Origin: Rubrivivax sp.
GTDB taxonomy: Bacteria; Pseudomonadota; Gammaproteobacteria; Burkholderiales; Burkholderiaceae_C
Assembly: GCA_016789955.1 (NCBI GenBank)
Contig: JAEUPB010000030.1
Location: 1 to 64,000 of the forward strand
Direction: 5' to 3'
Length of the DNA stretch: 64,000 bases
The notes beneath the pieces were generated by a model. The model did no database searches. It worked only from the letters and a program-made list of their open reading frames with translations, and had not been told where the DNA came from. This document shows, piece after piece, positions 25,499 to 34,563 of this stretch. The translations under genes were made by a program, and so were the position numbers. Position 1 is the stretch's first letter, and each line of letters starts with the position of its first letter.

Positions 25499-25616
25499 GC
25501 GAGTCTCCCGGAAGTTGCAGTGACGCGCGGATCGACGTGATCCGCTGCACCGGTTCCATCGGAATCGCCACCCGGCACCCGACAGCGGCTCCGCCGCGGG
25601 CGACCGCCGTTCCCAG

Positions 25617-26714
25617 CTACCCGCCGCGGCCGAGTCCGTTGTCGCGCGCCAGCACGATCGCCTGCGAGCGGTTGCCCACGCCGAGCCGGTCGAACAGCTG
25701 CGTGACGTGGTTGCGCACGGTCTTCTCCGACAGGCCGAGCACCGCGGCGATCTGGCTGTTGTCGCGGCCCTGTGCCATCAGGTCGAGCAGGCCCAGCAGC
25801 CGCGGCGACAGCCCCGACACGCGCGGATCCGCGCCGCTGGCCTTGGTGCGCGGCAGGAAGGCCTCGATCGCCTCCAGCGCGCGCGCCCAGCCCGGTTCGT
25901 GTTCCAGCAGCAGGTGGTTGCCGCTGTCGATCGGCACGAACTGCGCGCCCGAAATGGCGCTGGCCATCAGCCGCCCCTCGGCGAAGGGCACGCGCACGTC
26001 GCGCGTGCTGTGCAGCACGAGCGTGGGGCAGCTCACCTGCGGCAGCAGCGCGGTCACGTCGATGGTGTTGAACGCGCGCATGAAGTTCGCCGCGTTGGCG
26101 GGCGACGTGGAGATGCGCTCCAGTTCGTTGAACCAGTCGTGCTGCTCGGGCGTGCCGCCGGGGATGAACTGCGTGGTGAAGAACTGGCGGAACGACGGGT
26201 CGCTCTTGCCCCAGCCGATCTCGGCCAGCCGGCACATCACCTCGGCCTCCTCGGCCTGCTGCGGTGATGTGCTGCGCACCAGGCGCCCGCGCGCATAGCC
26301 GCCCTGCAGCACGAGATGGGTGACGCGCTCGGGGTGCTTCACCGCGTAGGCCACCGCGATCGACGCACCCTGCGAGATGCCCAGCAGCACGAAGCGCTCG
26401 GCGCCGACGGCGTCGACCACCGTCTCGAGGTCGCGCACCCAGCTGTCGAAGCTCAGCTCGGGCACCTGCCAGTCCGACAGGCCGCAGCCGCGCTCGTCGT
26501 AGCGCACCACGCGGTAGCGCTCCGACAGCGCCTGCAGCTGGTGGCGCCAGACCGGCGAGTCCCAGTCGTGCTCCAGGTGCGACAGCCACGTGGCGGCCTT
26601 CACCAGCACCGGGCCGTGGCCGCTGGCGGCCCAGGCCAGCCGCGCGCCGTCGTGGCTGCGCGTGAAGCGGATCTGCTGGGTGTGGGTGGCCATGGCGCGG
26701 TCGGTCGCGTTCAT
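25617..26714 (-). CDS. Alpha/beta-hydrolase fused to a LuxR-type HTH regulator
   Basis: The 365-residue protein has an alpha/beta-hydrolase domain (about 15-290) with YDERGCGLSD, nucleophile elbow LGISQGASIAVAY, LVLHSTRDVRVPF for the acid and GNHLLLEHEPGW for the catalytic His. A LuxR/FixJ HTH follows (about 300-360; LLDLMAQGRDNSQIAAVLGLSEKTVRNHVTQLFDRLGV). The combination suggests a regulator whose hydrolase-like domain senses a small ligand. A close paralogue lies at 35380. The DNA target and ligand are unknown. Confidence 0.88.
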   Translation of the reverse strand: MNATDRAMATHTQQIRFTRSHDGARLAWAASGHGPVLVKAATWLSHLEHDWDSPVWRHQLQALSERYRVVRYDERGCGLSDWQVPELSFDSWVRDLETVVDAVGAERFVLLGISQGASIAVAYAVKHPERVTHLVLQGGYARGRLVRSTSPQQAEEAEVMCRLAEIGWGKSDPSFRQFFTTQFIPGGTPEQHDWFNELERISTSPANAANFMRAFNTIDVTALLPQVSCPTLVLHSTRDVRVPFAEGRLMASAISGAQFVPIDSGNHLLLEHEPGWARALEAIEAFLPRTKASGADPRVSGLSPRLLGLLDLMAQGRDNSQIAAVLGLSEKTVRNHVTQLFDRLGVGNRSQAIVLARDNGLGRGG

Positions 26715-26742
26715 TCTGGCATCGCGCCGGAGCCCGGCGCGA

Positions 26743-27642
26743 TCAGCCAGTGGCGGGCCGGCCCCATTCGCCGACGGGCCGGCTCGCGTAGGCGGCCAGC
26801 GCCTCGAGCACCCGGCGCGTGCGCGCCGGCAGGCGTGGCGTCGGCGGTGCCAGCGCCCACAGGTCCACGCCCGGGCTGGGCGCGTGCGGCAGCAGCGTGA
26901 CCAGTTCGCCGCGTTCGATCTCGCGCAGGCCGGTCAGCGGCGGCAACAGCGCTACGCCGGCGCCGTGCAGGGCCAGCGCCAGCAACGCGTCGAACCCGTT
27001 GGCCCGCACGCGGCGGCCCGCCTGCACGCCGGCAGGCCAGCAGCTGCCCGGCGACATCACGCTGTGCTCGAGCAGCCGGTGCGCCGCGAGGTCGGCGATG
27101 TCGCGCGGCGTGCCGTGCTGCGCGAGGTAGGCGGGGCTCGCGACGAGGTGGCCGTGCAGCGTGGCCAGCCGACGGGCGACGCAGGTCGAGTCGCTCAGCG
27201 CGCCGGCGCGCACCGCGAGGTCGATGCCCTCGCGCACCAGGTCGCGGCGCCCGTCGTCGAGCACGAGGTCGAACTGCAGGCCCGGGTGGCGCCGCAGCAG
27301 CTCGGCCACCACCGGCGCGACGAGCGGCGCGCCCAGCGAATAGGGCGCCGTCAGCCGCACCGGGCCCGCGGACGGCGCGTCGCCGTCGCGCGCATCGTCG
27401 CAGGCATCGTCGAGCGCACGCAGCAGCACGCAGCAGCGCTCGTGGAACCGTGCACCGGCGGCGGTCAGGTGCATGCCACGGGTCGTGCGGTGCAGCAGCC
27501 GCGTGCCCAGCAGGCGTTCGAGGCCCGCGATGCGCCGGCTGACCATCGACGGCGACAGGGCCAGCCGGACCGCCGCGGCGGCGAACGAGCGGCCTTCGGC
27601 CACGGCGGTGAAGGTGCGCAGGTCGTCGAGATCAGGAGTCAT
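26743..27642 (-). CDS. LysR-family transcriptional regulator
   Basis: The 299-residue protein starts MTPDLDDLRTF and has a LysR winged HTH (ALSPSMVSRRIAGLERLLGTRLLHRTTRG, about 25-54). A substrate-binding domain follows (VRLTAPYSLGAPLVAPVV; LALHGAGVALLPPLTG). The start at 27642 is chosen for the conserved DLRTFTAVAEGRSF start; the longer open frame upstream lacks LysR features. It lies 28 bases upstream of the hydrolase-LuxR gene on the same strand. The target genes are not evident. Confidence 0.93.
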   Translation of the reverse strand: MTPDLDDLRTFTAVAEGRSFAAAAVRLALSPSMVSRRIAGLERLLGTRLLHRTTRGMHLTAAGARFHERCCVLLRALDDACDDARDGDAPSAGPVRLTAPYSLGAPLVAPVVAELLRRHPGLQFDLVLDDGRRDLVREGIDLAVRAGALSDSTCVARRLATLHGHLVASPAYLAQHGTPRDIADLAAHRLLEHSVMSPGSCWPAGVQAGRRVRANGFDALLALALHGAGVALLPPLTGLREIERGELVTLLPHAPSPGVDLWALAPPTPRLPARTRRVLEALAAYASRPVGEWGRPATG

Positions 27643-27827
27643 GGGGTCACCTACGGCAGCCCGTGGGTTCCGAGCGCAGCCCGCGACTGCGGCCGGGGAC
27701 GGCGGTCCCGGGCCCGGGCCTCCGGTCGGGCGGCAGCGGGACCCGGGCCGGGACAAGTGCCCGCTGACGGCATCGATGCGGCCGCGGACAGTGGCGCCAT
27801 CCCCGAACACCGCCGCACGACCCCGAC

Positions 27828-28445
27828 ATGCACCCGACGCCCTGCCCCTTGCGACTGGCCACCGACAACACCCGGGACGAAGCCACGCTGCGCCTGGAAC
27901 GCTGGTTGCGCGATGTCGCCCGCGGCGAGGAACGCGCGTTGCGCGCGGTGATCGCCGCCACCCGCGACCGGCTGATGAGCGAGGCGGTGCGGCTGCTCAA
28001 GTCGGCGGAGTGCGCCGAGGAGGTGCTGCAGGACACCTGGCTGCGCGTCTGGAACGCCGCCGGCGGCTTCGACCCGCGCGTGTCGCGGCCGATGACGTGG
28101 CTGCTGCGCATCGTGCAGAACCGCGCCATCGACGTGCTGCGCTCGCAGCGGCGCCAGCGCGAGGCCCGCGTCGACTTCGACGACGCCCTCGCCGCATGTA
28201 TGCCCGATGCATCGCCCGGCCCCGAGGCGCAGCTGTGCGAGGCCCTGCGCCGGCGCGAACTGCAGCGCTCGCTGGCCGCGCTCAGCCGTGAGCAGCGGCA
28301 GGCGATGCAGCTGATGCTGCTGCGCGGCTACTCGCATCCGGAGATCGCGGCCTGCTGCCGGGTGCCGGAGAGCACCGCCCGCACCTGGGTGCGTCGCGGG
28401 CTGATGAGGCTGCAGGCCGATGTCGGGCTGCGGCTGGCGGCATGA
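27828..28445 (+). CDS. ECF-type RNA polymerase sigma factor
   Basis: The 205-residue protein has sigma region 2 (ALRAVIAATRDRLMSEAVRLL, CAEEVLQDTWLRVW, MTWLLRIVQNRAIDVLRS) and region 4 (LAALSREQRQAMQLMLLRGYSHPEIAACCRVPESTARTWVRRGLMRLQ). A region-4 box of this kind resembles the ECF sigma of the anti-sigma-K (RskA)-linked group. The 3' neighbour is a membrane protein whose start lies 28 bases after the stop, which may be its anti-sigma partner, though it does not look like RskA. Confidence 0.9.
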   Translation: MHPTPCPLRLATDNTRDEATLRLERWLRDVARGEERALRAVIAATRDRLMSEAVRLLKSAECAEEVLQDTWLRVWNAAGGFDPRVSRPMTWLLRIVQNRAIDVLRSQRRQREARVDFDDALAACMPDASPGPEAQLCEALRRRELQRSLAALSREQRQAMQLMLLRGYSHPEIAACCRVPESTARTWVRRGLMRLQADVGLRLAA

Positions 28446-28473
28446 CCCCGACGCCCGCGGCGCGCGAGGCTGC

Positions 28474-29259
28474 GTGAACGCCCCCGGGACGGCGCGGCTG
28501 CCCCGCGCGCTGCCGCGCGGCCGGCGCGCCCTGCTGGGCGTGCTGGCACTGGTCGTCTCCCTGCTGGGCCTGGCGGCCTGGGTGGCGCCGGGCCGGCTGA
28601 CGCCTGCGTGGACGCTCGGGCCGCTGCACGGCCACTGCGTCGGCGTGATGCAGCTCGCACTGGCGGGGGCGTTGTGGCGCGCGTGGCGGCGCGCGGACGA
28701 CGAGGCGCTCGTCGTCGCTCCGCTGCACGCGCTCGGCATCGCCGCGGGAGTGCAGGCACTGGCCACGCTCGGCGGTGCGCCCGGGCCCGCCGCGTGGGGG
28801 TGGGGCCTGGGTGCCGGGGTGGTCGCGACCCTGGCGCTGGCGGCTAGCCGCAGCGCGCGCGACGTGATGGCGCCAGCCGAACGGCCGGACCGCGCGTTCG
28901 TCGCGGTGTCGGTCGTGTCGGCGGTGGCGGCGCTGGCGGTGCTGCTCATGCCGGCAATGGCGGCGGCCGCCTGGCCGTGGCGCACGACCGCCGCGCAGGC
29001 GGCCGCGTACGCCGGGCCGTTCGCCGCCGTCTCGATGCTGGCCCAGGCAGTGGCGCGCGAGCGTCGGCGCTACGTGCGCCGGGCGCTGCTGCCGACGCTG
29101 CTGGCCCTGGCGATCGGCGTGCTGGCCACCTCGGTGTGGCACGCCGGAGCCTTCGCCGGCGCGGCGTACCGGCCCGCCCCGTGGATCTGGTTCAGCGCTT
29201 TCGCGGCGCTGGCGGCGATGACCGCGGCGCGCCTGGTGACGCTGCGCGACCGGCACTAG
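28474..29259 (+). CDS. Multi-spanning membrane protein
   Basis: The 261-residue product has about seven hydrophobic segments (ALLGVLALVVSLLGLAAWV first; WIWFSAFAALAAMTAARL last) and few polar loops. GTG 28474 (NAPGTARLP) follows the sigma-factor stop by 28 bases. A longer frame from 28420 would overlap the sigma gene. I do not recognise the family. Its position suggests co-transcription with the ECF sigma factor, perhaps as membrane sensor or target. Confidence 0.6.
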   Translation: MNAPGTARLPRALPRGRRALLGVLALVVSLLGLAAWVAPGRLTPAWTLGPLHGHCVGVMQLALAGALWRAWRRADDEALVVAPLHALGIAAGVQALATLGGAPGPAAWGWGLGAGVVATLALAASRSARDVMAPAERPDRAFVAVSVVSAVAALAVLLMPAMAAAAWPWRTTAAQAAAYAGPFAAVSMLAQAVARERRRYVRRALLPTLLALAIGVLATSVWHAGAFAGAAYRPAPWIWFSAFAALAAMTAARLVTLRDRH

Positions 29260-29288
29260 CCGCTGCGCGCGTTCTGCCGCGCGGACGC

Positions 29289-30077
29289 CTATCCCTTCGG
29301 GTCCCGCCGGGGCACCGTGGGTGCGGGAAACCACGGCGTGCCCTCCGGCGCCTCGTCGACGTGCAGCACCTCGAGCGTCGACGCGCAGGCCGCGCAGCGC
29401 AGGCGGGCCGCGTACCCGTCGACGGCCCTCCGATCGCTCAGCACGACCGCTTCGAACGCGACGCCGATCGGCAGCGCGAGCGCCGGCGCATCCAACCGGC
29501 ATGCGGCGCGCGCCGAGCCGTCCCCGACCCGTCGCACGTCGATGCCCGCGCGCCGCATCGACGCCTCCAGCGGCGCCAGGTGCGGGCAGCAGGCGGTGGC
29601 GGCCGGGTCGAGGTCGTAGTCGATGCGCTCGCCGGTCCAGAACACGTCGCCCCGGCGCAGGCGATCGGCATAGGGACGCCGCCGCGGGTCGGCATCCAGC
29701 GCCGCGAGCCGCTGCGGCAGGGTCTCGCGCCCCGCTGCCACACGGCGCGGCGAGGGCCGGCGGCCGATGCCGATCGCGCCGCGACGCCGCCACAGCCAGC
29801 GCACGGCGCAGGCCAGCGACACCGCCAGCATCGCTGCCGCGGGCAGCAGCCCTGCCTCCAGCGGCGGCGGGGCCGCCTGGCCGTGCAGCCGGAACCCCAG
29901 CGCGAGGACCACCCAGAAGCCGGCGCCGACACCGGTCGTCGCGAGCAGCAGGCCGCGCCGACGCGCCACCGTCTTCCCATCGGGACCGGGCGCACCCCAC
30001 GGCAGCCCGGTGAGCCACCCGCCGAGGCCGGCGCCGGCGGCGAGCGCGATGGACAACAGCAACGTCGTGACGGTCAT
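29289..30077 (-). CDS. Hypothetical membrane-anchored protein
   Basis: A 262-residue protein with two or three N-terminal membrane segments (TVTTLLLSIALAAGAGLGG; LLLATTGVGAGFWVVLALGF; LLPAAAMLAVSLACAVRWLW). A cytoplasmic or periplasmic C-terminal domain of about 150 residues contains GDVFWTGERIDYDLD, CCPHLAPLE and RCAACASTLEVLHV. The last three Cys resemble a zinc knuckle with the earlier Cys pair. It converges with the upstream membrane protein. No family is recognised. Confidence 0.55.
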   Translation of the reverse strand: MTVTTLLLSIALAAGAGLGGWLTGLPWGAPGPDGKTVARRRGLLLATTGVGAGFWVVLALGFRLHGQAAPPPLEAGLLPAAAMLAVSLACAVRWLWRRRGAIGIGRRPSPRRVAAGRETLPQRLAALDADPRRRPYADRLRRGDVFWTGERIDYDLDPAATACCPHLAPLEASMRRAGIDVRRVGDGSARAACRLDAPALALPIGVAFEAVVLSDRRAVDGYAARLRCAACASTLEVLHVDEAPEGTPWFPAPTVPRRDPKG

Positions 30078-30302
30078 GTCGATGGGCAGGACGCGGAAGC
30101 GGCGACCTGCCCATCGTCGCCGCCTGCGGTTGCAGCGCCGTTGCGCCGGTGTCGCAGCGCACCCGCCCCGCGTGCAACCGTTGAAACGCGCGCTTCGTCG
30201 CGGCGGCCGTGCACGCGCTGCACGACAGACCTGCACCAGGCGACGCGTCGGACGACCACGCCGCCGCCGTAGGTCCGCTGCATCCCACTCCAAGAACCCG
30301 AC

Positions 30303-31994
30303 ATGAGGACTTCCTGCGACTACCTGATCATCGGCGGCGGCAGTGCCGGCTGCGTGCTCGCCGCGCGCCTGTCCGAGGATCCGCGCGTGCACGTCACGCT
30401 GCTCGAGGCCGGCGGCGAGGGCCGCTCGGCGCTGGTGCGCACGCCCGCCGGCGTGGTGGCGATGCTGCCCACGCGGCTCAACAACTGGGCGCTGCAGACG
30501 GTGCCGCAGCCGGGCCTGGGCGGCCGCCGCGGCTACCAGCCGCGCGGCAAGGCGCTGGGCGGCAGCTCGGCCATCAACGCGATGCTCTACGTGCGCGGCC
30601 ACCGCAGCGACTACGACCGCTGGGCCACGCTGGGCAACCCGGGCTGGAGCTGGGACGAGGTGCTGCCCTACTTCGTGAAGGCCGAGCACAACGAGCGTCT
30701 GCACGGCCCGCTGCACGGCCGCGACGGCCCGCTGCGGGTGTCCGACCTGCGCACCGACTCGCCGTGGCACGCCCGCTGGATCGACGCCGCAGCGTCGGCA
30801 GGCCATGCCCACAACCCCGACTTCAACGGGCCCGAGCAGGACGGGTTCGGCGCGTTCCAGGTGACGCAGCAGGGCGGAGAGCGCTGCAGCGCCGCGCGCG
30901 CCTACCTCGACGGTGCGCGCCGGCGCCCGAACCTGCAGGTGGTGACGGGCGCGCAGGTGCAGCGGCTGGCGCTGCACGGCCGCCGCGTCATCGGCGCGGA
31001 AGCGCGCGTGCACGGCCGCCTCGTGCGTTTTGCCGCGCAGGCCGAGGTCATCGTCTGCGCCGGCGCGCTGCACTCGCCGCAGCTGCTGATGGTGTCGGGC
31101 ATCGGCGACCCGCGCGCGCTGCGGGCGCACGGCATCGAGCCGCTGCACGTGCTGCCCGGCGTGGGGCACAACCTGCAGGACCACGTCGACTTCGTCTTCC
31201 TGCACGCCAGCGGCGACACCAGCCTGGCCGGCGTGTCGCTGCGCGGCCTGCTGCGGCTGCCCGGCGAACTGCTGCGCTGGTCGCGCCAGCGGCGCGGGCT
31301 GCTGAGCACCCCTTTCGCGGAGTGCGGCGGCTTCCTGCGGCTGTCGCCGCGCTCGGCGGCACCGGACATCCAGCTGCTGATGGTCACCGCGCTCGTCGAC
31401 GACCATGCACGCCGGCCGCGCTGGGGCCACGGCCTGTCGTGCCACACGATCCTGCTGCGCCCGCGCAGCCGCGGCGAGGTGGGCCTCGCCGGCCCGACGA
31501 TGGACACCCCGCCGCGCATCGACCCGCGCTACTACAGCGACCCGCGCGACCTCGACGACATGGTCGCGGGCTACAAGCTCGCCCGCCGCGTGCTGCAGCA
31601 GCCGGCGCTGGCCCGCCACCTCGCGCGCGACCTCGCCACCGCCGACGTGCGCAGCGACGAGCAGATCCGCGAGGTGCTGCGCCAGCGCAGCGACACGGTC
31701 TACCACCCGGTGGGCACCTGCCGCATGGGCCCGGCCGGGCGCGACCCGCTGGCCGTGGTGGACACCGAGCTGCGCGTGCACGGGCTGCACGGCCTGCGCG
31801 TCGTCGACGCCTCGGTGATGCCGACCATCCCCGGCGGCAACACCAACGCGCCGACGATCATGGTCGCCGAGCGCGCGGCGGACCTCATCCGCCATGGTGG
31901 CACCCGAGCCGCCTTCACCGTCGCCGGGCCCGCGGCCGCGCCCCCCACGGCGCGCGTTGATGCCGCCCCGGCCGCACTGACCGTGCCAGCGTGA
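30303..31994 (+). CDS. GMC-family FAD oxidoreductase (choline dehydrogenase-like)
   Basis: The 563-residue flavoprotein begins CDYLIIGGGSAGCVLAARL (Rossmann GxGxxG, residues 5-23). GMC signature 1 (GKALGGSSAINAMLYVRGHR, about 80-99), signature 2 (GALHSPQLLMVSGIGDP) and VVDASVMPTIPGGNTNAPTIMVAER near the C-terminus follow, with the active-site His in YHPVGTCRMG. It probably oxidises an alcohol to an aldehyde. No aldehyde dehydrogenase is adjacent. It has a Pro/Ala-rich 30-residue tail. Its substrate cannot be predicted. Confidence 0.9.
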   Translation: MRTSCDYLIIGGGSAGCVLAARLSEDPRVHVTLLEAGGEGRSALVRTPAGVVAMLPTRLNNWALQTVPQPGLGGRRGYQPRGKALGGSSAINAMLYVRGHRSDYDRWATLGNPGWSWDEVLPYFVKAEHNERLHGPLHGRDGPLRVSDLRTDSPWHARWIDAAASAGHAHNPDFNGPEQDGFGAFQVTQQGGERCSAARAYLDGARRRPNLQVVTGAQVQRLALHGRRVIGAEARVHGRLVRFAAQAEVIVCAGALHSPQLLMVSGIGDPRALRAHGIEPLHVLPGVGHNLQDHVDFVFLHASGDTSLAGVSLRGLLRLPGELLRWSRQRRGLLSTPFAECGGFLRLSPRSAAPDIQLLMVTALVDDHARRPRWGHGLSCHTILLRPRSRGEVGLAGPTMDTPPRIDPRYYSDPRDLDDMVAGYKLARRVLQQPALARHLARDLATADVRSDEQIREVLRQRSDTVYHPVGTCRMGPAGRDPLAVVDTELRVHGLHGLRVVDASVMPTIPGGNTNAPTIMVAERAADLIRHGGTRAAFTVAGPAAAPPTARVDAAPAALTVPA

Positions 31995-32038
31995 CCCCCT
32001 GCACGCCTTCCTCCATGAACCCCTGAAAGGAAACCGAC

Positions 32039-32683
32039 ATGAACCCTTCTCACGCCCTGCGCCACGGCCTCGCCGCCGCCGCGCTCGCGGGTGCGGCATC
32101 GCTGGCCGCGGCCGGCACGACCTTCGGCAACTACGCCCTCACGGCCCTGTCCTTCCCGGGCGGCGGCGGCCTCGCCGGCGCGCTGAGCGCGCGTTTCGTC
32201 GACGTCGTGCCGCCGGGCCCGCCGTTCGGCCCCGGGTCGTCGCAGGCGGTCGAGCTGCTGGCCTTCGGCGCGACGTTCGACGGCAGCGGTGCCGTCCCCG
32301 CCGCGACCTTCGAGCTCGACGAGGTGATCTCGCTGCGCCTCATCGACGACGGCACCTTCGGCGTCCGGCCGGAAGGCGAGCTCGATCCCGTGCCGGCCCT
32401 GTTCGAACTCAACGCCTTCGACGACGAGCAGCAGGTCGAGCTGACCTTCCGCTTCGCCGGGCTGCCCGCCGCGGCGGCCCTGCTGGGCGGCCCGGCGGTG
32501 ACCGAGGTGGCGTTCTTCGACGGCGACGTGGTGCGCACGCCCCGCGCCGCCGCGAACGACGTGCGCCTGATCGGCGACGGCGATCCGCCGCCGCCGGCGG
32601 TGCCGACCAGCGGCTCGCTCGGGTTGACGCTGGCCGCTCTCGCAGGCTCGGGCTTGGCGCGCCGGCGCCGCCGGGAGGATTGA
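32039..32683 (+). CDS. Exported protein with a PEP-CTERM-like sorting tail
   Basis: The 214-residue product has a signal peptide (ALRHGLAAAALAGAASLAAAG, cut near residue 26). A beta-rich, Phe/Asp-rich body follows (FELDEVISLRLIDDG). It ends with a short sorting-like tail: [27 protein letters not shown]. The tail has the Pro-x-x-Gly, hydrophobic helix and Arg cluster order of exosortase substrates in betaproteobacteria, although the motif is PTSG rather than PEP. It follows the GMC gene after 44 bases. The function is unknown. Confidence 0.75.
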   Translation: MNPSHALRHGLAAAALAGAASLAAAGTTFGNYALTALSFPGGGGLAGALSARFVDVVPPGPPFGPGSSQAVELLAFGATFDGSGAVPAATFELDEVISLRLIDDGTFGVRPEGELDPVPALFELNAFDDEQQVELTFRFAGLPAAAALLGGPAVTEVAFFDGDVVRTPRAAANDVRLIGDGDPPPPAVPTSGSLGLTLAALAGSGLARRRRRED

Positions 32684-32712
32684 CGACGCTCAGAACTTCC
32701 GGCCCCACGGCT

Positions 32713-34563
32713 TCAAGGCGGCAGCGGCACCGCCAGCCGCACGCGCGTGCCGCCCTGCAGGCCTGCCGCGCCCACCTCCAGCGCAGCCCCGAGCCCGCGC
32801 GCCCGCTTCTCCATGCCGGCCAGCCCCTTGCCCCGCGCGCGCCGCTCGGCGGGCAGGCCGCGCCCGTCGTCGGCCACCTCCAGCACCAACGCGCCGCCCT
32901 CGGCCGCGAGCCGCACCTGCACCTGCTGCGCGCCCGAGTGCTTGACGGCGTTCGTCAGCGACTCCTGCAGCACGCGCAGCACCGGCAGCGCGGTGCTGCC
33001 GGGGATCTGCAGGTCGTCGGGCAGCGCGGCCATGTCCCAGCGCAGCTTGAGGCCGGCGGCGCGCAGGCGCGGCTCCATCCGGAAGCGCAGGTCGCCGGCG
33101 GTCACCGCGAGATTCACGTCGGCCTCGGTCAGCGTGTCGATGGCCAGCCGCAGGTCGTCGATGCAGCCGCGCAGCAGCTCGGCGGTCTGCGCCGGCCCGA
33201 GCTGCCCGCGCTCGGCCATCGACAGGCTCGAGATCAGCTGCGAACCCAGCCCGTCGTGCATGTCCTGCATGATGCGCTGGCGCTCGGCCACCGCGGCCAG
33301 CTCCGTTTCGCGCTCGTGCATCCGGCGCAGCTCGGCTTCCCGCTCGGCGAGCTTGCGGTCGACCTCGGCGCGCTCCTGCACCGCGGCGCGCGCGGCCTGC
33401 AGGAAGTCCTGCACCAGCACGCCGGCGGCTACCGCCAGCCACAGCGGGGCCAGCAGCTGCAAGCCCAGGTGCACCGTGCCGATGGGGTCGCGCAGGATGT
33501 AGATGGCGGCCTCGCGCGCAGCCAGCACCACCGCCACGGCCACGAACAGCGCCAGCAGCACCAGGCGCGGCGTGCGCTGGCGCCACGCCGCGCGCGGCAC
33601 CTGCAGCAGCGGCACCAGGCCGAGCAGCGCGCCGCAGGCGGCCCACGCGCCCTCGGTGCGCGGCTCGTGCGTGACGCCGCCGAACCACCACACACCCAGC
33701 GCCAGCAGCGGGCCGGCCAGCAGCCACGCCAGGCCCAGCGCCTCGTAGCGCGGCGCGCGCCCGATCGCCAGCCGGACCAGGCCCGCCCACATGCCGAACA
33801 CGAACAGGCCCATGCCGAGGAAGCCCACCGCGCGCCGCTCGACGAACCAGGCCGCCGGCACGGTGGACCACAGCAGCAGCGTGTTGAAGACGATCCAGCC
33901 GAACGCCGACATCACGAACAGTGCGTAGTCGCGCCCCGGCTCGCGGTGGCGCTGCGGCCACCACACCGCGCCGGTCACCAGCAGGATCACCGCGGCGAAC
34001 ACCGTCGAGCCCGGCACCACCGTGTGCTCCCAGAACAGCTTGCGCTCGATGCGCGGCTCCAGCGCCTCGCGCGCGCCGAGGTACGGACGCGGCACCAGCA
34101 CCAGCGTGACGCCCGAACCCCACTCCATGACCAGCTGGTTGCCGCGCTCGCGCAGCAGACCGGCGGGCAGGTTGAAGGCGAACGGGCGCAGGTGCCGCAC
34201 CACGCGGTCGGGGCTCGAGGTGCCGATGTCGACGACCTCGGTGCCGTTGATCGTGATGCGCCCGCCGTCGGGCCAGCTGTCCAGCGCCAGCGTGGTGCGC
34301 GCGGCCACCAGCGCCGGCGGCACGTCGAAAGGCACGGTGAGCCGGTAGCGCGTGTACTGCGGCGCCGGCCGGTAGACGCGCCAGGGCAGCGCCACCGGCT
34401 GCGCCGCCTCGCCGTCGGCCTCGAGCCGGCCGTCGCGCAGTTCGAGCCACTCGGTCGTTGCGGGCTCGGCCCGCGCCGCGCCGGGACCGGCGAGCACGCA
34501 GAGCAACGCCAGACTCCCCAGCGCCGCCAGCCCCCGTCCCAGCGCGCGCCAGGCCCGCTTCAG
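32713..34563 (-). CDS. Sensor histidine kinase with 7TM-type sensor (likely CTG start)
   Basis: The open frame contains a periplasmic all-beta domain (about 30-170), seven membrane helices (about 175-400), a coiled coil (AERAEVDRKLAEREAELRRMH) and a NarX-type HisKA_3 domain (QRIMQDMHDGLGSQLISSL). A HATPase domain follows (LQESLTNAVKHSGA, ADDGRGLP). The overall layout is 7TMR-DISM-like. No ATG, GTG or TTG lies where a signal peptide should begin. A CTG at 34563 overlapping the regulator's TGA would give a perfect signal peptide (KRAWRALGRGLAALGSLALL...). It pairs with the NarL-type regulator upstream. Confidence 0.82.
   Translation of the reverse strand: MKRAWRALGRGLAALGSLALLCVLAGPGAARAEPATTEWLELRDGRLEADGEAAQPVALPWRVYRPAPQYTRYRLTVPFDVPPALVAARTTLALDSWPDGGRITINGTEVVDIGTSSPDRVVRHLRPFAFNLPAGLLRERGNQLVMEWGSGVTLVLVPRPYLGAREALEPRIERKLFWEHTVVPGSTVFAAVILLVTGAVWWPQRHREPGRDYALFVMSAFGWIVFNTLLLWSTVPAAWFVERRAVGFLGMGLFVFGMWAGLVRLAIGRAPRYEALGLAWLLAGPLLALGVWWFGGVTHEPRTEGAWAACGALLGLVPLLQVPRAAWRQRTPRLVLLALFVAVAVVLAAREAAIYILRDPIGTVHLGLQLLAPLWLAVAAGVLVQDFLQAARAAVQERAEVDRKLAEREAELRRMHERETELAAVAERQRIMQDMHDGLGSQLISSLSMAERGQLGPAQTAELLRGCIDDLRLAIDTLTEADVNLAVTAGDLRFRMEPRLRAAGLKLRWDMAALPDDLQIPGSTALPVLRVLQESLTNAVKHSGAQQVQVRLAAEGGALVLEVADDGRGLPAERRARGKGLAGMEKRARGLGAALEVGAAGLQGGTRVRLAVPLPP

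Noticed and set aside
27643-27810. Longer N-terminus for the LysR regulator
   Set aside because: The added residues are Gly/Pro-rich and lack homology to LysR; the HTH begins normally after ATG 27642.
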